Shown: positions 27,799-38,837, numbered from the stretch's first letter. The stretch: 64,000 nt of DNA from Luteimonas_C sp035250245 (GCA_035250245.1 DATFFH010000049.1:93206-157205), one strand, 5' to 3'. Notes: a model not told the origin generated them from the sequence alone. Numbers and translations are program-made.

Positions 27799-28728
27799 AT
27801 GGATCTGGAAGGCTGGTCCAGCCGTCTGAAGACCTTCGCGGACGCCACCCGCGTGCGCCTGCTCGCCTTGCTTGAAGGCGAGGAGCTGACCGTGGCCGAA
27901 TTGTCGGCCATTACTCGCTTGGCCCAGCCACGGGTGTCGACCCATCTGGCCAAGCTGAAAGAGGCCGGCCTGGTCCGCGACCGCCGCGCCGGCGTATCGG
28001 CTTATTACCGCTTCGACGATGCCACCCTGGACCCCGCCCAACGCGCCTTGTGGCAGAGCATCCGCGACGGCAGCGACGACCCGCTGCTGCGTCAGGACGC
28101 CGACCGCGTGCCGGCCGTGCTGGCCACCCGTGCCGCTGACCAGAACTGGGCCGATTCGGTGGCAGGCGACATGGAACGCCACTATTCGCCCGGCCGCACC
28201 TGGGAAGCCCTGGCTCGCGGCGCCCTGCCCTTGCTCGAAACCGGCGATGTGCTGGACATCGCCTCGGGCGATGGCGTGCTGGCCGAATTGCTGGCCCCGC
28301 ACGCCAAACGCTACGTCTGCGTCGACGCGAGCCCGCGCGTGGTCGCGGCCGCTGCCGAACGCCTGAAACCGTTCAAAAACGTCGAAGTGCGCCAGGGCGA
28401 CATGCATGCGCTGCCGTTTCCCGCCGCCCAGTTCGATCTGGTCGTGCTGATGCACGCGCTCACCTATGCGGCCAAACCGGCGCAAGCGGTGACCGATGCT
28501 GCGCGCGTGCTGCGCAAGGGCGGCCGCCTGCTGCTGTCCAGCCTGGCCAAACACGAGCACAAGGCCGCAGTCGACCTGTACGGCCACGTCAATCTGGGCT
28601 TCACCGAAAAGGAATTGCGCAAGTTCGCCGACAAGGCCGGCCTGGAAGTGCAGACCGCCGAAACCATCACCCGCGAAAAGCGCCCGCCGCATTTCGAGGT
28701 GATTTCCCTGATCGCGAGGAAACCGTAA
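27799..28728 (+). CDS. ArsR-family regulator fused to a SAM-methyltransferase-like domain (SahR-like)
   Basis: A 309-residue fusion. Residues 1-85 form a winged helix of the ArsR type (ADATRVRLLALLEGEELTVA, then ITRLAQPRVSTHLAKLKEAG) with no metal-binding cysteines. Residues about 130-309 form a class I methyltransferase fold (VLDIASGDGVLAELL, CVDASPRVVAAAAERL, QFDLVVLMHAL). Proteins of this architecture (SahR) sense S-adenosylhomocysteine and control methionine-cycle genes in proteobacteria. The immediate downstream neighbours here are the two methionine synthase genes, which supports that role. A real methyltransferase activity cannot be excluded. A B-type REP pair follows. Confidence 0.88.
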   Translation: MDLEGWSSRLKTFADATRVRLLALLEGEELTVAELSAITRLAQPRVSTHLAKLKEAGLVRDRRAGVSAYYRFDDATLDPAQRALWQSIRDGSDDPLLRQDADRVPAVLATRAADQNWADSVAGDMERHYSPGRTWEALARGALPLLETGDVLDIASGDGVLAELLAPHAKRYVCVDASPRVVAAAAERLKPFKNVEVRQGDMHALPFPAAQFDLVVLMHALTYAAKPAQAVTDAARVLRKGGRLLLSSLAKHEHKAAVDLYGHVNLGFTEKELRKFADKAGLEVQTAETITREKRPPHFEVISLIARKP

Positions 28729-28736
28729 TCCGACTT

Positions 28737-28820
28737 GTAGAGTCGAGCCTCGCTCGACTGCTTTTCGATCAGGTCGCGACGTTTTTGAAGCAAGAGCAGT
28801 CGAGCAAGGCTCGACTCTAC
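28737..28820. repeat. GTAG-type REP pair, GAGCCTCGCTC/GAGCAAGGCTC arms
   Basis: Inverted arms starting GTAGAGTCGAGCC flank the spacer TTTTCGATCAGGTCGCGACG..GAAGCAAGAGC. The spacer closely matches that of the other-arm family at 21353. Confidence 0.9.
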
Positions 28821-28840
28821 GAAAAGCAAAGGACCTCCGC

Positions 28841-29917
28841 ATGAAAAACCTGCCCTGGCTGAACCCCGAACGCGTCGCCAAGCTGGAGAAGGCGCTGTCC
28901 GAACGCATCCTGATCATCGACGGCGCGATGGGCACCATGATCCAGCGCCATCGCTTGGAAGAAGCCGATTACCGCGGCGAGCGCTTCGCAGGCGGCTTCG
29001 ACCGCCTGCACGTGCACGGACCGCAGTGCGATCACGATCTGAAGGGCAATAACGACCTGCTGCTGCTCAGCAAGCCGGAGGTCATCGCCGGCGTGCATAC
29101 CGAATACTTGGAAGCCGGCGCGGATTTGGTCGAAACCAATACCTTCAACGCGACTTCGATCAGCCAGGCGGACTATCACCTGGAACACTTGGTGTACGAA
29201 CTGAACAAGGAAGGCGCGCGGGTCGCCCGCGCCTGCTGCGATGCGGTCGAAGCCAAAACTCCGGACAAGCCCCGCTTCGTCATCGGCGTGCTCGGCCCGA
29301 CCAGCCGCACCGCGTCGATCAGCCCGGACGTCAACGACCCCGGCTTCCGCAATACCAGTTTCGACGAACTACGCACGACTTACGGCGAGGCCGTCGACGG
29401 CCTGATCGACGGCGGCGCGGACGTGTTGATGGTCGAAACCATTTTCGACACGCTCAACGCCAAAGCCGCGCTGTTCGCGATCGAGGAAGCCTTCGACCGG
29501 CGCGGCGCGCGCTTGCCGGTGATGATCTCCGGCACGATCACCGACGCCTCCGGCCGTACCCTGTCCGGCCAGACTGCGGAGGCTTTCTACGCTTCGGTCT
29601 CGCACGGCAAGCCTTTGTCGGTAGGCCTGAATTGCGCGCTCGGCGCCAAGGACCTGCGTCCGCACGTCGAGACCTTGTCCACCATCGCCGACGGCTACGT
29701 CAGCGCGCATCCGAACGCGGGCCTGCCGAACGCGTTCGGCGAATACGACGAAACCCCGGAAGAAATGGCCGAAACGCTGAAGGAATTCGCCGAATCCGGC
29801 CTGCTGAACCTGGTGGGCGGCTGCTGCGGCACTACCCCGGCGCATATCCGCGCGATCGCCGACGCCGTGCGCGGCATCGCGCCGCGCGTGCCGGTCCGCT
29901 ATGCGAAGGCAGCATGA
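28841..29917 (+). CDS. metH: Methionine synthase, N-terminal part (homocysteine S-methyltransferase domain)
   Basis: The 358-residue protein corresponds to the first module of cobalamin-dependent MetH, which binds homocysteine through zinc. It opens ERILIIDGAMGTMIQ and contains the GADLVETNTFNATSISQADY segment. The zinc ligands are the cysteine in VGLNCALGAKD and the pair in NLVGGCCGTTPAHIRAI. In E. coli all modules form one ~1,227-residue chain; here the gene ends after the first module and a second gene carries the rest. Split metH genes are known in xanthomonads. The two proteins presumably associate. A long hairpin lies between them. Confidence 0.95.
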   Translation: MKNLPWLNPERVAKLEKALSERILIIDGAMGTMIQRHRLEEADYRGERFAGGFDRLHVHGPQCDHDLKGNNDLLLLSKPEVIAGVHTEYLEAGADLVETNTFNATSISQADYHLEHLVYELNKEGARVARACCDAVEAKTPDKPRFVIGVLGPTSRTASISPDVNDPGFRNTSFDELRTTYGEAVDGLIDGGADVLMVETIFDTLNAKAALFAIEEAFDRRGARLPVMISGTITDASGRTLSGQTAEAFYASVSHGKPLSVGLNCALGAKDLRPHVETLSTIADGYVSAHPNAGLPNAFGEYDETPEEMAETLKEFAESGLLNLVGGCCGTTPAHIRAIADAVRGIAPRVPVRYAKAA

Positions 29918-29924
29918 GTTTCTT

Positions 29925-30010
29925 GACACGGATCGGATCTGATGAACGCGGATAAAAGCTTTATCAAAAAATACTGCTTTTATCCGCCTTTATCGGATCT
30001 GACCCGTGTC
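29925..30010. repeat. Long inverted repeat between the metH halves
   Basis: Two 35-base arms (29925-29959 beginning GACACGGATCGGATCTGATG; 29976-30010 ending GATCTGACCCGTGTC) are complementary with a few mismatches and enclose a 16-base AT-rich loop. The inner part is GCGGATAAAAGC / GCTTTTATCCGC. It is AT-richer than its surroundings and unlike the GTAG REPs. Confidence 0.88.
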
Positions 30011-30061
30011 TAAAAACGCTTTCCTGGCAACGACGACAACAATGCCCCAAGGTTCTCACGC

Positions 30062-32866
<2,805 letters not shown>

Positions 32867-32884
32867 CCCTTACGGAAAACCGTC

Positions 32885-33931
32885 GTGACCCTCGACGAGG
32901 CCGCGCGCAATCGCAGCGACAACTACCTGCCCTTGCGCCATCTCGCCGCGCTGATGGTGATCTACGGCCATAGCTATGCGCTGGTCCGGCAGGTTCCTGG
33001 CCAGTCCGATCTGATCGCCAAGCTGATGCCGGGCTTCTACGCCGGCAATCTGGCGGTGTATCTGTTCTTCGCGATCAGCGGCTATCTGGTGACGCTGAGC
33101 CTGCTGCGCCATCCGGGCCTTTGGCGTTATGTGCGCAACCGCGTGCTGCGGGTGTATCCGGCCTATTTCGTTTGCCTGCTGGTCTGCGTGTTCGCGATCG
33201 GCCTGGCCTTCACCGCCCTGCCCGCCGCCGAATACCTGAGCGCGGAAGGCACATGGCGCTACCTGCTTCGCAACCTGCAGCCGATCACCTTGTCTTGGCA
33301 CCTGCCCGGAGTGTTCGAAAACAATCCCTATCCGAAGGTGGTCAACGGCACGCTCTGGTCGCTGGGCCTGGAAGTGCGCTGGTATTTCTATCTGGGCCTG
33401 TTGGCGGCGCTCACCGTCGTGCGAAGGCGCTGGCTGTTCACCTCGGTCGCGCTGGCCGTCGTCGGCTACGGCGGCTGGGAATGGTGGATCGGCAAGCCGG
33501 ACGTCAACGAATACCGCGCGCTGTCGCAAACCTATCTGATCGCGGCCTTGTGCGCGCAATGGCGGGATCGGATTCCCGCATCGCATGCGGCCATGGCGGC
33601 GTTCGCGATCGCCGCGGTCGTGCTGCACGGTACCCGCGGCTTCGGGCCGGCCGCGGTGGCGGCGGCGATCTATTTCACGTTCTGGGCCGCGTACCGGTTG
33701 CCCGCCATGCGTTGGCCGAACGGCAGCGACTACTCCTACGGCCTGTTCCTGTACGGATTTCCCGTGCAGCAATCCTTGCTCGCGCTATTCCCCGCATTGG
33801 CGCCGCTGCAGCTGTTGCCCTTGTCGGCGGCTTGCGCGCTCGCATTCGCTGCTATGTCGTGGCATTGGGTCGAGCGGCCGGCGCTGCGGTTCAAGCCGTC
33901 ACGCGTATCGCCACCCCTGCCTGCCGTCTGA
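32885..33931 (+). CDS. Acyltransferase 3 family membrane protein
   Basis: A 348-residue integral membrane protein of the acyltransferase-3 (OafA/YrhL) family, which transfers acyl groups to surface glycans or other extracytoplasmic acceptors. About ten hydrophobic segments are visible. Family features are NYLPLRHLAALMVIYGHSYA with the conserved His in the first segment, VYLFFAISGYLVTLSLLRH, and FVRNRVLRVYPAYF-like YVRNRVLRVYPAYFVCLLVC. The start is a GTG 18 bases after metH, so it could be read through from that transcript. No glycan-synthesis genes are next to it and the acceptor is unknown. Confidence 0.9.
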   Translation: MTLDEAARNRSDNYLPLRHLAALMVIYGHSYALVRQVPGQSDLIAKLMPGFYAGNLAVYLFFAISGYLVTLSLLRHPGLWRYVRNRVLRVYPAYFVCLLVCVFAIGLAFTALPAAEYLSAEGTWRYLLRNLQPITLSWHLPGVFENNPYPKVVNGTLWSLGLEVRWYFYLGLLAALTVVRRRWLFTSVALAVVGYGGWEWWIGKPDVNEYRALSQTYLIAALCAQWRDRIPASHAAMAAFAIAAVVLHGTRGFGPAAVAAAIYFTFWAAYRLPAMRWPNGSDYSYGLFLYGFPVQQSLLALFPALAPLQLLPLSAACALAFAAMSWHWVERPALRFKPSRVSPPLPAV

Positions 33932-33939
33932 CGCTTTTC

Positions 33940-34023
33940 GTAGAATCGAGCCTTGCTCGACTGCCTTTCGGTCAGGTCGCGGTGTTTTGAAACGAAAAGC
34001 AGTCGAGCAAGGCTCGACTCTAC
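33940..34023. repeat. GTAG-type REP pair, GAGCCTTGCTC arms
   Basis: Inverted units (GTAGAATCGAGCC left; right arm as at 28737) flank the spacer CTTTCGGTCAGGTCGCGGTG.., related to those at 21353 and 28737. It lies between two convergent genes. Confidence 0.9.
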
Positions 34024-34033
34024 AAAAGCAGCG

Positions 34034-34702
34034 TCACCAGACCAGGTCGTCGGGGACTTGGTATTGCGGATCGGCGTAAGGATCGTCTTCGGCTGGCGCA
34101 TTCGGATCGACCTTCAACGCGATCGCAGGCGCGAACACGGTTTCCGCTTCGGCCAACACGGCCGCCGTCACCAACAGGTAATGCCCGTTGAGCTGGACTA
34201 CGCCCAATTCGCCGGCGTTGAGCGATTTCAGTTGGTCGGCGGTCACGTAGACGCGCTTTATCTTGCCGCCGTAGTCGAAATGCCGGGCGATATCGGCCTG
34301 CGGATCGTTCAGCGCCTTGTCCTTCAGCAGTTCGGCCAGCTTCGCCTTCGCTTCGCGGCGCTGGCGGGCTTCTTCCTGGCGCTGGCGTTCGGCTTGGATG
34401 CGCTCGTCTTTTTCCTTCTGCGCACGGATCGCGTAAGCCTTGGCCAGGTCGATTTCTTCCTGCGAACGCGGCTTGCCGTGATGGCGCGGCTTGCCCTGCT
34501 CCGGTCTGCCCGGGTGCGGCTTCCCGTGCCCGGCTTTTCCATGCGGCGGACGGCCGTGCGCGGCCTTGTCGGAATGCGGACGGCCCGGACGGCGGTCGTC
34601 GCCTTTGCGCGGTTCCGGACGCGCGGATTTCGCCGGCTTGTCCGGCTTGGGCGCGGGCTTGAAGCCCAGGCCCAGCAGTTGATCGCGGAGTGAGTCGCTC
34701 AT
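34034..34702 (-). CDS. DUF2058 domain-containing protein (YaiL-like)
   Basis: A 222-residue hydrophilic protein. It opens MSDSLRDQLLGLGFKPAPKP, which is the DUF2058 family N terminus. A basic His/Gly/Lys/Pro-rich stretch (about 25-80, with repeated HGKP-like motifs) is followed by a long charged coiled-coil helix (about 80-130) and a C-terminal domain (KIKRVYVTADQLKSLNAGEL, VVQLNGHYLLV). Relatives are annotated as nucleoprotein or polynucleotide-associated. Nucleic-acid binding is plausible from the basic region but unproven. It is upstream of no obvious partner and follows slyX on the same strand. Confidence 0.87.
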   Translation of the reverse strand: MSDSLRDQLLGLGFKPAPKPDKPAKSARPEPRKGDDRRPGRPHSDKAAHGRPPHGKAGHGKPHPGRPEQGKPRHHGKPRSQEEIDLAKAYAIRAQKEKDERIQAERQRQEEARQRREAKAKLAELLKDKALNDPQADIARHFDYGGKIKRVYVTADQLKSLNAGELGVVQLNGHYLLVTAAVLAEAETVFAPAIALKVDPNAPAEDDPYADPQYQVPDDLVW

Positions 34703-34744
34703 GCCGGGAATTCTAAGCGCGGCGCGCGTTCCGGGCTACGCCGC

Positions 34745-34960
34745 TCAGTAATGCGGCGGCGGCGGTTCGTCGGCCGGGTCGGCCATTCCGTCGCCGCGCG
34801 ACGTGCGCAGTTCTTCCAGCGCGCGCCGCAGCAGGTCCGCGTAGCGTTGGGTTTCGATGCGCGAGGCGGCCAGCGCGTCGCTCAATTCGGCCAGCGTTTG
34901 TTCCTGGAACGCCAACCGCGTTTCCAGTTCCACCAGCCTTTGCTCGAGATCACCGCCCAT
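34745..34960 (-). CDS. slyX: SlyX family protein
   Basis: A 71-residue protein that is mostly one coiled-coil helix (LEQRLVELETRLAFQEQTLA, then ELSDALAASRIETQRYADLL) with a Pro-rich C terminus ending PPPPHY, the hallmark of SlyX. The function is unknown; in enterics the gene is near slyD, an FKBP-type isomerase. Here two FKBP genes lie upstream on the same strand beyond ugd. It starts 3 bases after ugd ends, so cotranscription is likely. Confidence 0.92.
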   Translation of the reverse strand: MGGDLEQRLVELETRLAFQEQTLAELSDALAASRIETQRYADLLRRALEELRTSRGDGMADPADEPPPPHY

Positions 34961-34963
34961 CCG

Positions 34964-36304
34964 TCAATCCGCGCCGATCGAGCGCCCGCGGCCGATGCCC
35001 CAGTACGCGATGCCGGCCGCTTCCACTTCTTCCGGTTCGTACAGGTTGCGGCCGTCGAAGATCGCGCGGTCGCGCAAGACACCGTGCAGCTTGGCGAAAT
35101 CCGGGCTGCGGAACTGCTTCCATTCGGTGACGACGACCAAAGCGTCCGCCCCCTGCAGAGCGGCCGATGCCGATTCGCACAAAGCCAGGTCGCCGCGTTC
35201 GCCGAAGATCCGGCGCGCTTCCTGCGTGGCTTCCGGATCGTAGGCCCGCACCTTGGCGCCGGCGTCCCACAACTGCTCGAGCAGCCTGCGGCTGGACGCC
35301 TCGCGCATGTCGTCGGTGTTCGGCTTGAACGCCAAGCCCCACACCGCGAAGGTGCGGCCGCGCACTTCGCCGTCGTAATGGCGCGCGATCAGTTCGAACA
35401 GATGGCCCTTCTGCCGGTCGTTGACCGCTTCCACCGCCTGCAGCAGCAGGGCTTCGTGGCCGACCTGGCGCGAAGTGCGGGCCAAGGCCTGCACGTCCTT
35501 GGGGAAACAGGAACCGCCGTAACCCGCGCCGGGATAGATGAAATGCCAGCCGATGCGCGGATCCGAACCGATGCCCTGGCGCACGTGTTCGATGTCGGCG
35601 CCGACCTTTTCGGCGATGTTCGCGATCTCGTTCATGAAGCTGATCTTGGTCGCCAGCATCGCGTTGGCGGCGTACTTAGTCAGCTCGGCCGAGCGCACGT
35701 CCATCGCCACGATCCGCTCATGATTGCGGTTGAACGGCGCGTACAGCCGCTTCATCTTTTCGATCGCCGCCTTGCTGGACGCGCCGATCACGATCCGGTC
35801 GGGGCGCATGCAGTCCTTGACCGCATCGCCCTCTTTCAGGAATTCGGGATTGGACACCACCTCGAAGGCGATGTCCTCGCCGCGCGCCTGCAATTCCTGC
35901 GCGATCGCCGCGCGCACCTTGTCGGCGGTGCCCACCGGCACGGTCGATTTGTCGACGATTACCGCCGGGCGCGCCAAATGCCGGCCGATGGTCTTGGCCA
36001 CCGCCAGCACGTATTTCAAGTCGGCGCTGCCGTCTTCGTCCGGCGGCGTGCCGACGGCGATGAAGATCACATCGCCGTGCGCGATCGCCGCGGCGGCATC
36101 GGTGGTGAAGTCCAGGCGCCCCGAGGCGTGGTTCGCCTTGACCATCGGCTCCAGGCCGGGCTCGTAGATCGGAATCACGCCGCGCTTGAGGCCTTCCACC
36201 TTGGCCGCGTCGATGTCGACGCAGACCACGTCGTGCCCGACTTCCGCCAGGCACGTGCCGGTGACCAAACCCACATATCCGGTACCGAAGATCGCTAGAC
36301 GCAT
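34964..36304 (-). CDS. ugd: UDP-glucose 6-dehydrogenase
   Basis: NAD-dependent four-electron oxidation of UDP-glucose to UDP-glucuronate, a precursor of capsular and exopolysaccharides and of lipid A modifications. The 446-residue protein has the Rossmann motif FGTGYVGLVTG (6-16), the VSNPEFLKEGDAV segment, the catalytic cysteine in GYGGSCFPKDVQAL (near 264) and the C-terminal domain with WGLAFKPNTDDMREA. It begins 10 bases after the FKBP gene, so it may be expressed with it. The sugar's user is not in the window. Confidence 0.97.
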   Translation of the reverse strand: MRLAIFGTGYVGLVTGTCLAEVGHDVVCVDIDAAKVEGLKRGVIPIYEPGLEPMVKANHASGRLDFTTDAAAAIAHGDVIFIAVGTPPDEDGSADLKYVLAVAKTIGRHLARPAVIVDKSTVPVGTADKVRAAIAQELQARGEDIAFEVVSNPEFLKEGDAVKDCMRPDRIVIGASSKAAIEKMKRLYAPFNRNHERIVAMDVRSAELTKYAANAMLATKISFMNEIANIAEKVGADIEHVRQGIGSDPRIGWHFIYPGAGYGGSCFPKDVQALARTSRQVGHEALLLQAVEAVNDRQKGHLFELIARHYDGEVRGRTFAVWGLAFKPNTDDMREASSRRLLEQLWDAGAKVRAYDPEATQEARRIFGERGDLALCESASAALQGADALVVVTEWKQFRSPDFAKLHGVLRDRAIFDGRNLYEPEEVEAAGIAYWGIGRGRSIGAD

Positions 36305-36314
36305 CGGCCCGGCC

Positions 36315-37124
36315 TTACCGCTTGGCCGGAGCCGGCGGGGCCTGGTCGGGTTTCACGATGTCGAGCAATTCGACTTCGAACACCAAGGTCGCGTTCGGAC
36401 CGATCGGGCCGCCCGGCGTGCCCTGCTCGCCGTAACCCAGCTCGCTCGGAATCCAGAAGCGGAACTTGCTGCCGACCGGCATCAGCGCGATGCCTTCCTT
36501 CCAGCCCGGCACGACCTGTTCCAACTGGAACATGGCCGGCTCGTTGCGGTCGTAGGTGCTGTCGAAGGTCTTGCCGTCGAGCAAGGTGCCTTTGTAATTC
36601 ACCCGCACCACGTCGCTGGACTTGGGCTTGAGGCCTTTGCCTTCGGTGACGACCTGGTACTGCAGGCCCGAAGCGGTGGTCACCACGCCAGGCTTCTTGC
36701 CGTTCTCGGCCAGGAATTTCGCGCCGGCTTCCTTGTTGTCCTTGGCCTTCTTCAGCATTTCCTCGATCTGCTTGGCCTGCATCTTGCGGCCGAAATTCTC
36801 GCTGATTTCGGAGGCCTGCTGATCGGTCAGCAGCATTTTCTCGCCAGCGAACGAGGTCTTGATCGCCTTCATCACCGTATCCAGGTCCAGCTCGTCTTTC
36901 ATCGGCTGCAGCTGGCGGGCCATGGCCATGCCGACCATGTAGCTGACCTGTTCTTTCTCGGTCGCCAGACCGGGGATCGCCTTGGTCCCGTCGGCCTTGG
37001 TTTCGGCCGTCTTGTCGGCGGGCTTGGCGGCGTCGGCTTTCTCGCCCGGCTTGTTGCAGCCTGCGAACAGGACAGCGGAGGCCAGGGCGAGCGCGAGGGC
37101 GCTATTGCGTTGGAAGGACGTCAT
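36315..37124 (-). CDS. FKBP-type peptidyl-prolyl isomerase, lipoprotein
   Basis: A 269-residue Mip/FkpA-like isomerase. The signal sequence ends in a lipobox (LFAGC, Cys at about 22), so a lipid-anchored periplasmic or outer-membrane protein is predicted. After a Lys/Ala-rich linker comes the FKBP N-terminal dimerisation domain (EKEQVSYMVGMAMARQLQP) and the FKBP catalytic domain (about 145-255; VRVNYKGTLLDGKTFDSTYD, VPGWKEGIALMPVGSKFRFW, ELGYGEQG). It is the first of two FKBP genes on this strand after the 37241 gene. It would assist folding of envelope proteins. Confidence 0.95.
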   Translation of the reverse strand: MTSFQRNSALALALASAVLFAGCNKPGEKADAAKPADKTAETKADGTKAIPGLATEKEQVSYMVGMAMARQLQPMKDELDLDTVMKAIKTSFAGEKMLLTDQQASEISENFGRKMQAKQIEEMLKKAKDNKEAGAKFLAENGKKPGVVTTASGLQYQVVTEGKGLKPKSSDVVRVNYKGTLLDGKTFDSTYDRNEPAMFQLEQVVPGWKEGIALMPVGSKFRFWIPSELGYGEQGTPGGPIGPNATLVFEVELLDIVKPDQAPPAPAKR

Positions 37125-37202
37125 CGGGACATGGACTCCTGAACGATGAGAGCGGCCGGAAAGGCGGGCCGCAAAGGGGTTACTTTGGCCAATTTGCGCT
37201 GA

Positions 37203-37226
37203 ACGCCCCGGGACTGGGGCGTCCTT
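37203..37226 (-). terminator. Possible weak terminator between the FKBP genes
   Basis: A 7-bp GC stem ACGCCCC / GGGGCGT lies 19 bases beyond the stop of the upstream FKBP gene. The trailing U tract is poor on this strand, so it may only attenuate. Confidence 0.3.
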
Positions 37227-37240
37227 TCAGAGGCGAACCG

Positions 37241-38173
37241 TCAAAGGATCGCCATCAATTCGACATCGAACACCAAAGTGGCGTTCGGGCCGATCTTGTC
37301 GCCCGAGCCCTTGGCGCCGTAAGCCAGGTTGCCGGGAATCCAGAAGCGGTACTTGGCGCCGACCGGCATCAGGGTCACGCCTTCGGTCCAGCCGGCGATG
37401 ACCTGATTCAAGCCGAACTCGGCCGGCTGGCCGCGATCGTAGGAACTGTCGAACACGGTGCCGTCCAGCAGCGTGCCGTGATAGTTCACGCGGACCCGAT
37501 CGCTGGGCTTGGGACGCACGCCCGAACCTTGGCGCAGGACCATGTACTGCAAGCCGGACGGCGTGGTGAACACGCCCTTGACCGTCTTGTTCTTGGCCAG
37601 GAACGCCGCGCCGTCGCTTTCGTTCTTGGCGCCCAAAGTCGCGGCCTGCGCCTGCATCTTGGCCTGGATGCGCTGGGTGAAGCCGTCGCGCACCGCCTTG
37701 GCCTCGGCTTCGGTGAGCAGCGGGGTTTGCTTGTTGGCCACCGCCAGCAGGCCGCGGGTCAACACCGGCAGTTCGATCTCGTCCTTGATCGGCGTCAGCG
37801 AACGGCCGACGTCGGTGCCGACCAGCAGGCCGACTTTTTCGCGCGAGACTTCCGGCGGCGCGCCGGCCGGCTTGTTCGGGCTGTTGGGATTACGCGCGGC
37901 GATGCGCTTCATCAGCGCTTCGGCCAGCGGCCGGATTTCGGCTTCCTGCAGCAAAGGCTTGCCGCCGTCGAAAGCGTTGCGCACCGCGCGTTCGAAGGAC
38001 TTCACGTCCATGTCCGGCACCGCCGGCGCCACCGAGCGGCCCACGTCCATGCCGATGGTGTAGCTGACCTTCTCGCGTTCGGTGGCCAGCGGCGCTTCCA
38101 CCTTCTGCGCGATCGCCGAAACGGCGACCGCAGCCAACACTGCCGCGGCCGCGCCGCGCATCCAGACCTTCAT
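37241..38173 (-). CDS. FKBP-type peptidyl-prolyl isomerase with two N-terminal domains
   Basis: A 310-residue exported isomerase. A signal peptide (MKVWMRGAAAAVLAAVAVSA, cut near AIA-Q) has no lipobox, so a soluble periplasmic protein is expected. Two FKBP-N-like dimerisation segments occur in tandem: REKVSYTIGMDVGRSVAPAV (about 33-52) and REKVGLLVGTDVGRSLTPI (about 110-128). The usual Mip protein has one. The C-terminal FKBP domain (about 200-308; VRVNYHGTLLDGTVFDSSYD, IAGWTEGVTLMPVGAKYRFW, LAYGAKGSG) is complete. It lies 116 bases upstream of the second FKBP gene. Confidence 0.93.
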   Translation of the reverse strand: MKVWMRGAAAAVLAAVAVSAIAQKVEAPLATEREKVSYTIGMDVGRSVAPAVPDMDVKSFERAVRNAFDGGKPLLQEAEIRPLAEALMKRIAARNPNSPNKPAGAPPEVSREKVGLLVGTDVGRSLTPIKDEIELPVLTRGLLAVANKQTPLLTEAEAKAVRDGFTQRIQAKMQAQAATLGAKNESDGAAFLAKNKTVKGVFTTPSGLQYMVLRQGSGVRPKPSDRVRVNYHGTLLDGTVFDSSYDRGQPAEFGLNQVIAGWTEGVTLMPVGAKYRFWIPGNLAYGAKGSGDKIGPNATLVFDVELMAIL

Positions 38174-38261
38174 TCATCGCTCCCGATGCGCCGCCGCCGT
38201 GGCGGCGCTGAACCCTTATTGTCGCGGGCGGCGCGGGCCGAGGGCAATCTCGGCCCTGCCC

Positions 38262-38837
38262 TTAGCGTTTCGCGGCCGGTGCCGGCGACTTCAATTCGCG
38301 TTCGATCGCCGCCACCAGCGCCTTGTCGTCGGGCACGGTGCGGCTGGCGAAGCTGCCGACCACCCGGCCGTCGCGCGAGATCAGGTATTTGTGGAAGTTC
38401 CACTCGGGCGTGTCGCCGGTGGCCTTGATGAGGTCGCGATACAACGGCGTGGCTTCGTCGCCCTTGACGTGGACCTTCTCGAACATCGGGAACTTCACGC
38501 CATAGGTCAGCGTGCAGAATTCCTGGATCTGCTTTTCGTCGCCGTATTCCTGATTCTTGAAATCGCCCGACGGGAAGCCGAGCACCACAAAGCCCTGCTT
38601 CTGATATTTCGCGTTCAGCGCTTCCAGCGCTTCGAACTGAGGGGCCAGGCCGCATTTGCTGGCGGTGTTGACCACCAGCAGCACCTTGCCGCCGTACTGC
38701 TGCTGCAGATTCACCGGGGTCTTGCCGGTCAGGGGCCGGTAGGACCGGTCCAACAGCCCGCCTGCAGCCAGGGCCAGCCCTGAGGCGAGTGCGGCGACAA
38801 TGAAAAATCCCTTTAGGAAACAATGCCTTGTGTTCAT
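38262..38837 (-). CDS. Glutathione peroxidase family protein, exported
   Basis: A thiol peroxidase of the glutathione peroxidase fold. The N terminus (KGFFIVAALASGLALAAG) is hydrophobic and probably an export signal, placing it in the periplasm. The peroxidatic cysteine is Cys62 (NTASKCGLAPQFEAL), with Cys rather than selenocysteine. The tryptophan of the active site is in PEWNFHKYLI. The canonical NQF, which supplies a catalytic Gln, is replaced by SGDF (GFPSGDFKNQEYGD). A cysteine later (IQEFC) could resolve the disulfide. Thioredoxin may be the real reductant. The ATG at 38837 follows GGTGCGGAG. Confidence 0.9.
   Translation of the reverse strand: MNTRHCFLKGFFIVAALASGLALAAGGLLDRSYRPLTGKTPVNLQQQYGGKVLLVVNTASKCGLAPQFEALEALNAKYQKQGFVVLGFPSGDFKNQEYGDEKQIQEFCTLTYGVKFPMFEKVHVKGDEATPLYRDLIKATGDTPEWNFHKYLISRDGRVVGSFASRTVPDDKALVAAIERELKSPAPAAKR

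Noticed and set aside
38235..38256. GGGCCGAG..CTCGGCCC hairpin after the glutathione peroxidase gene as a terminator
   Set aside because: There is no U tract after the stem on the minus strand, so I do not list it as an intrinsic terminator.
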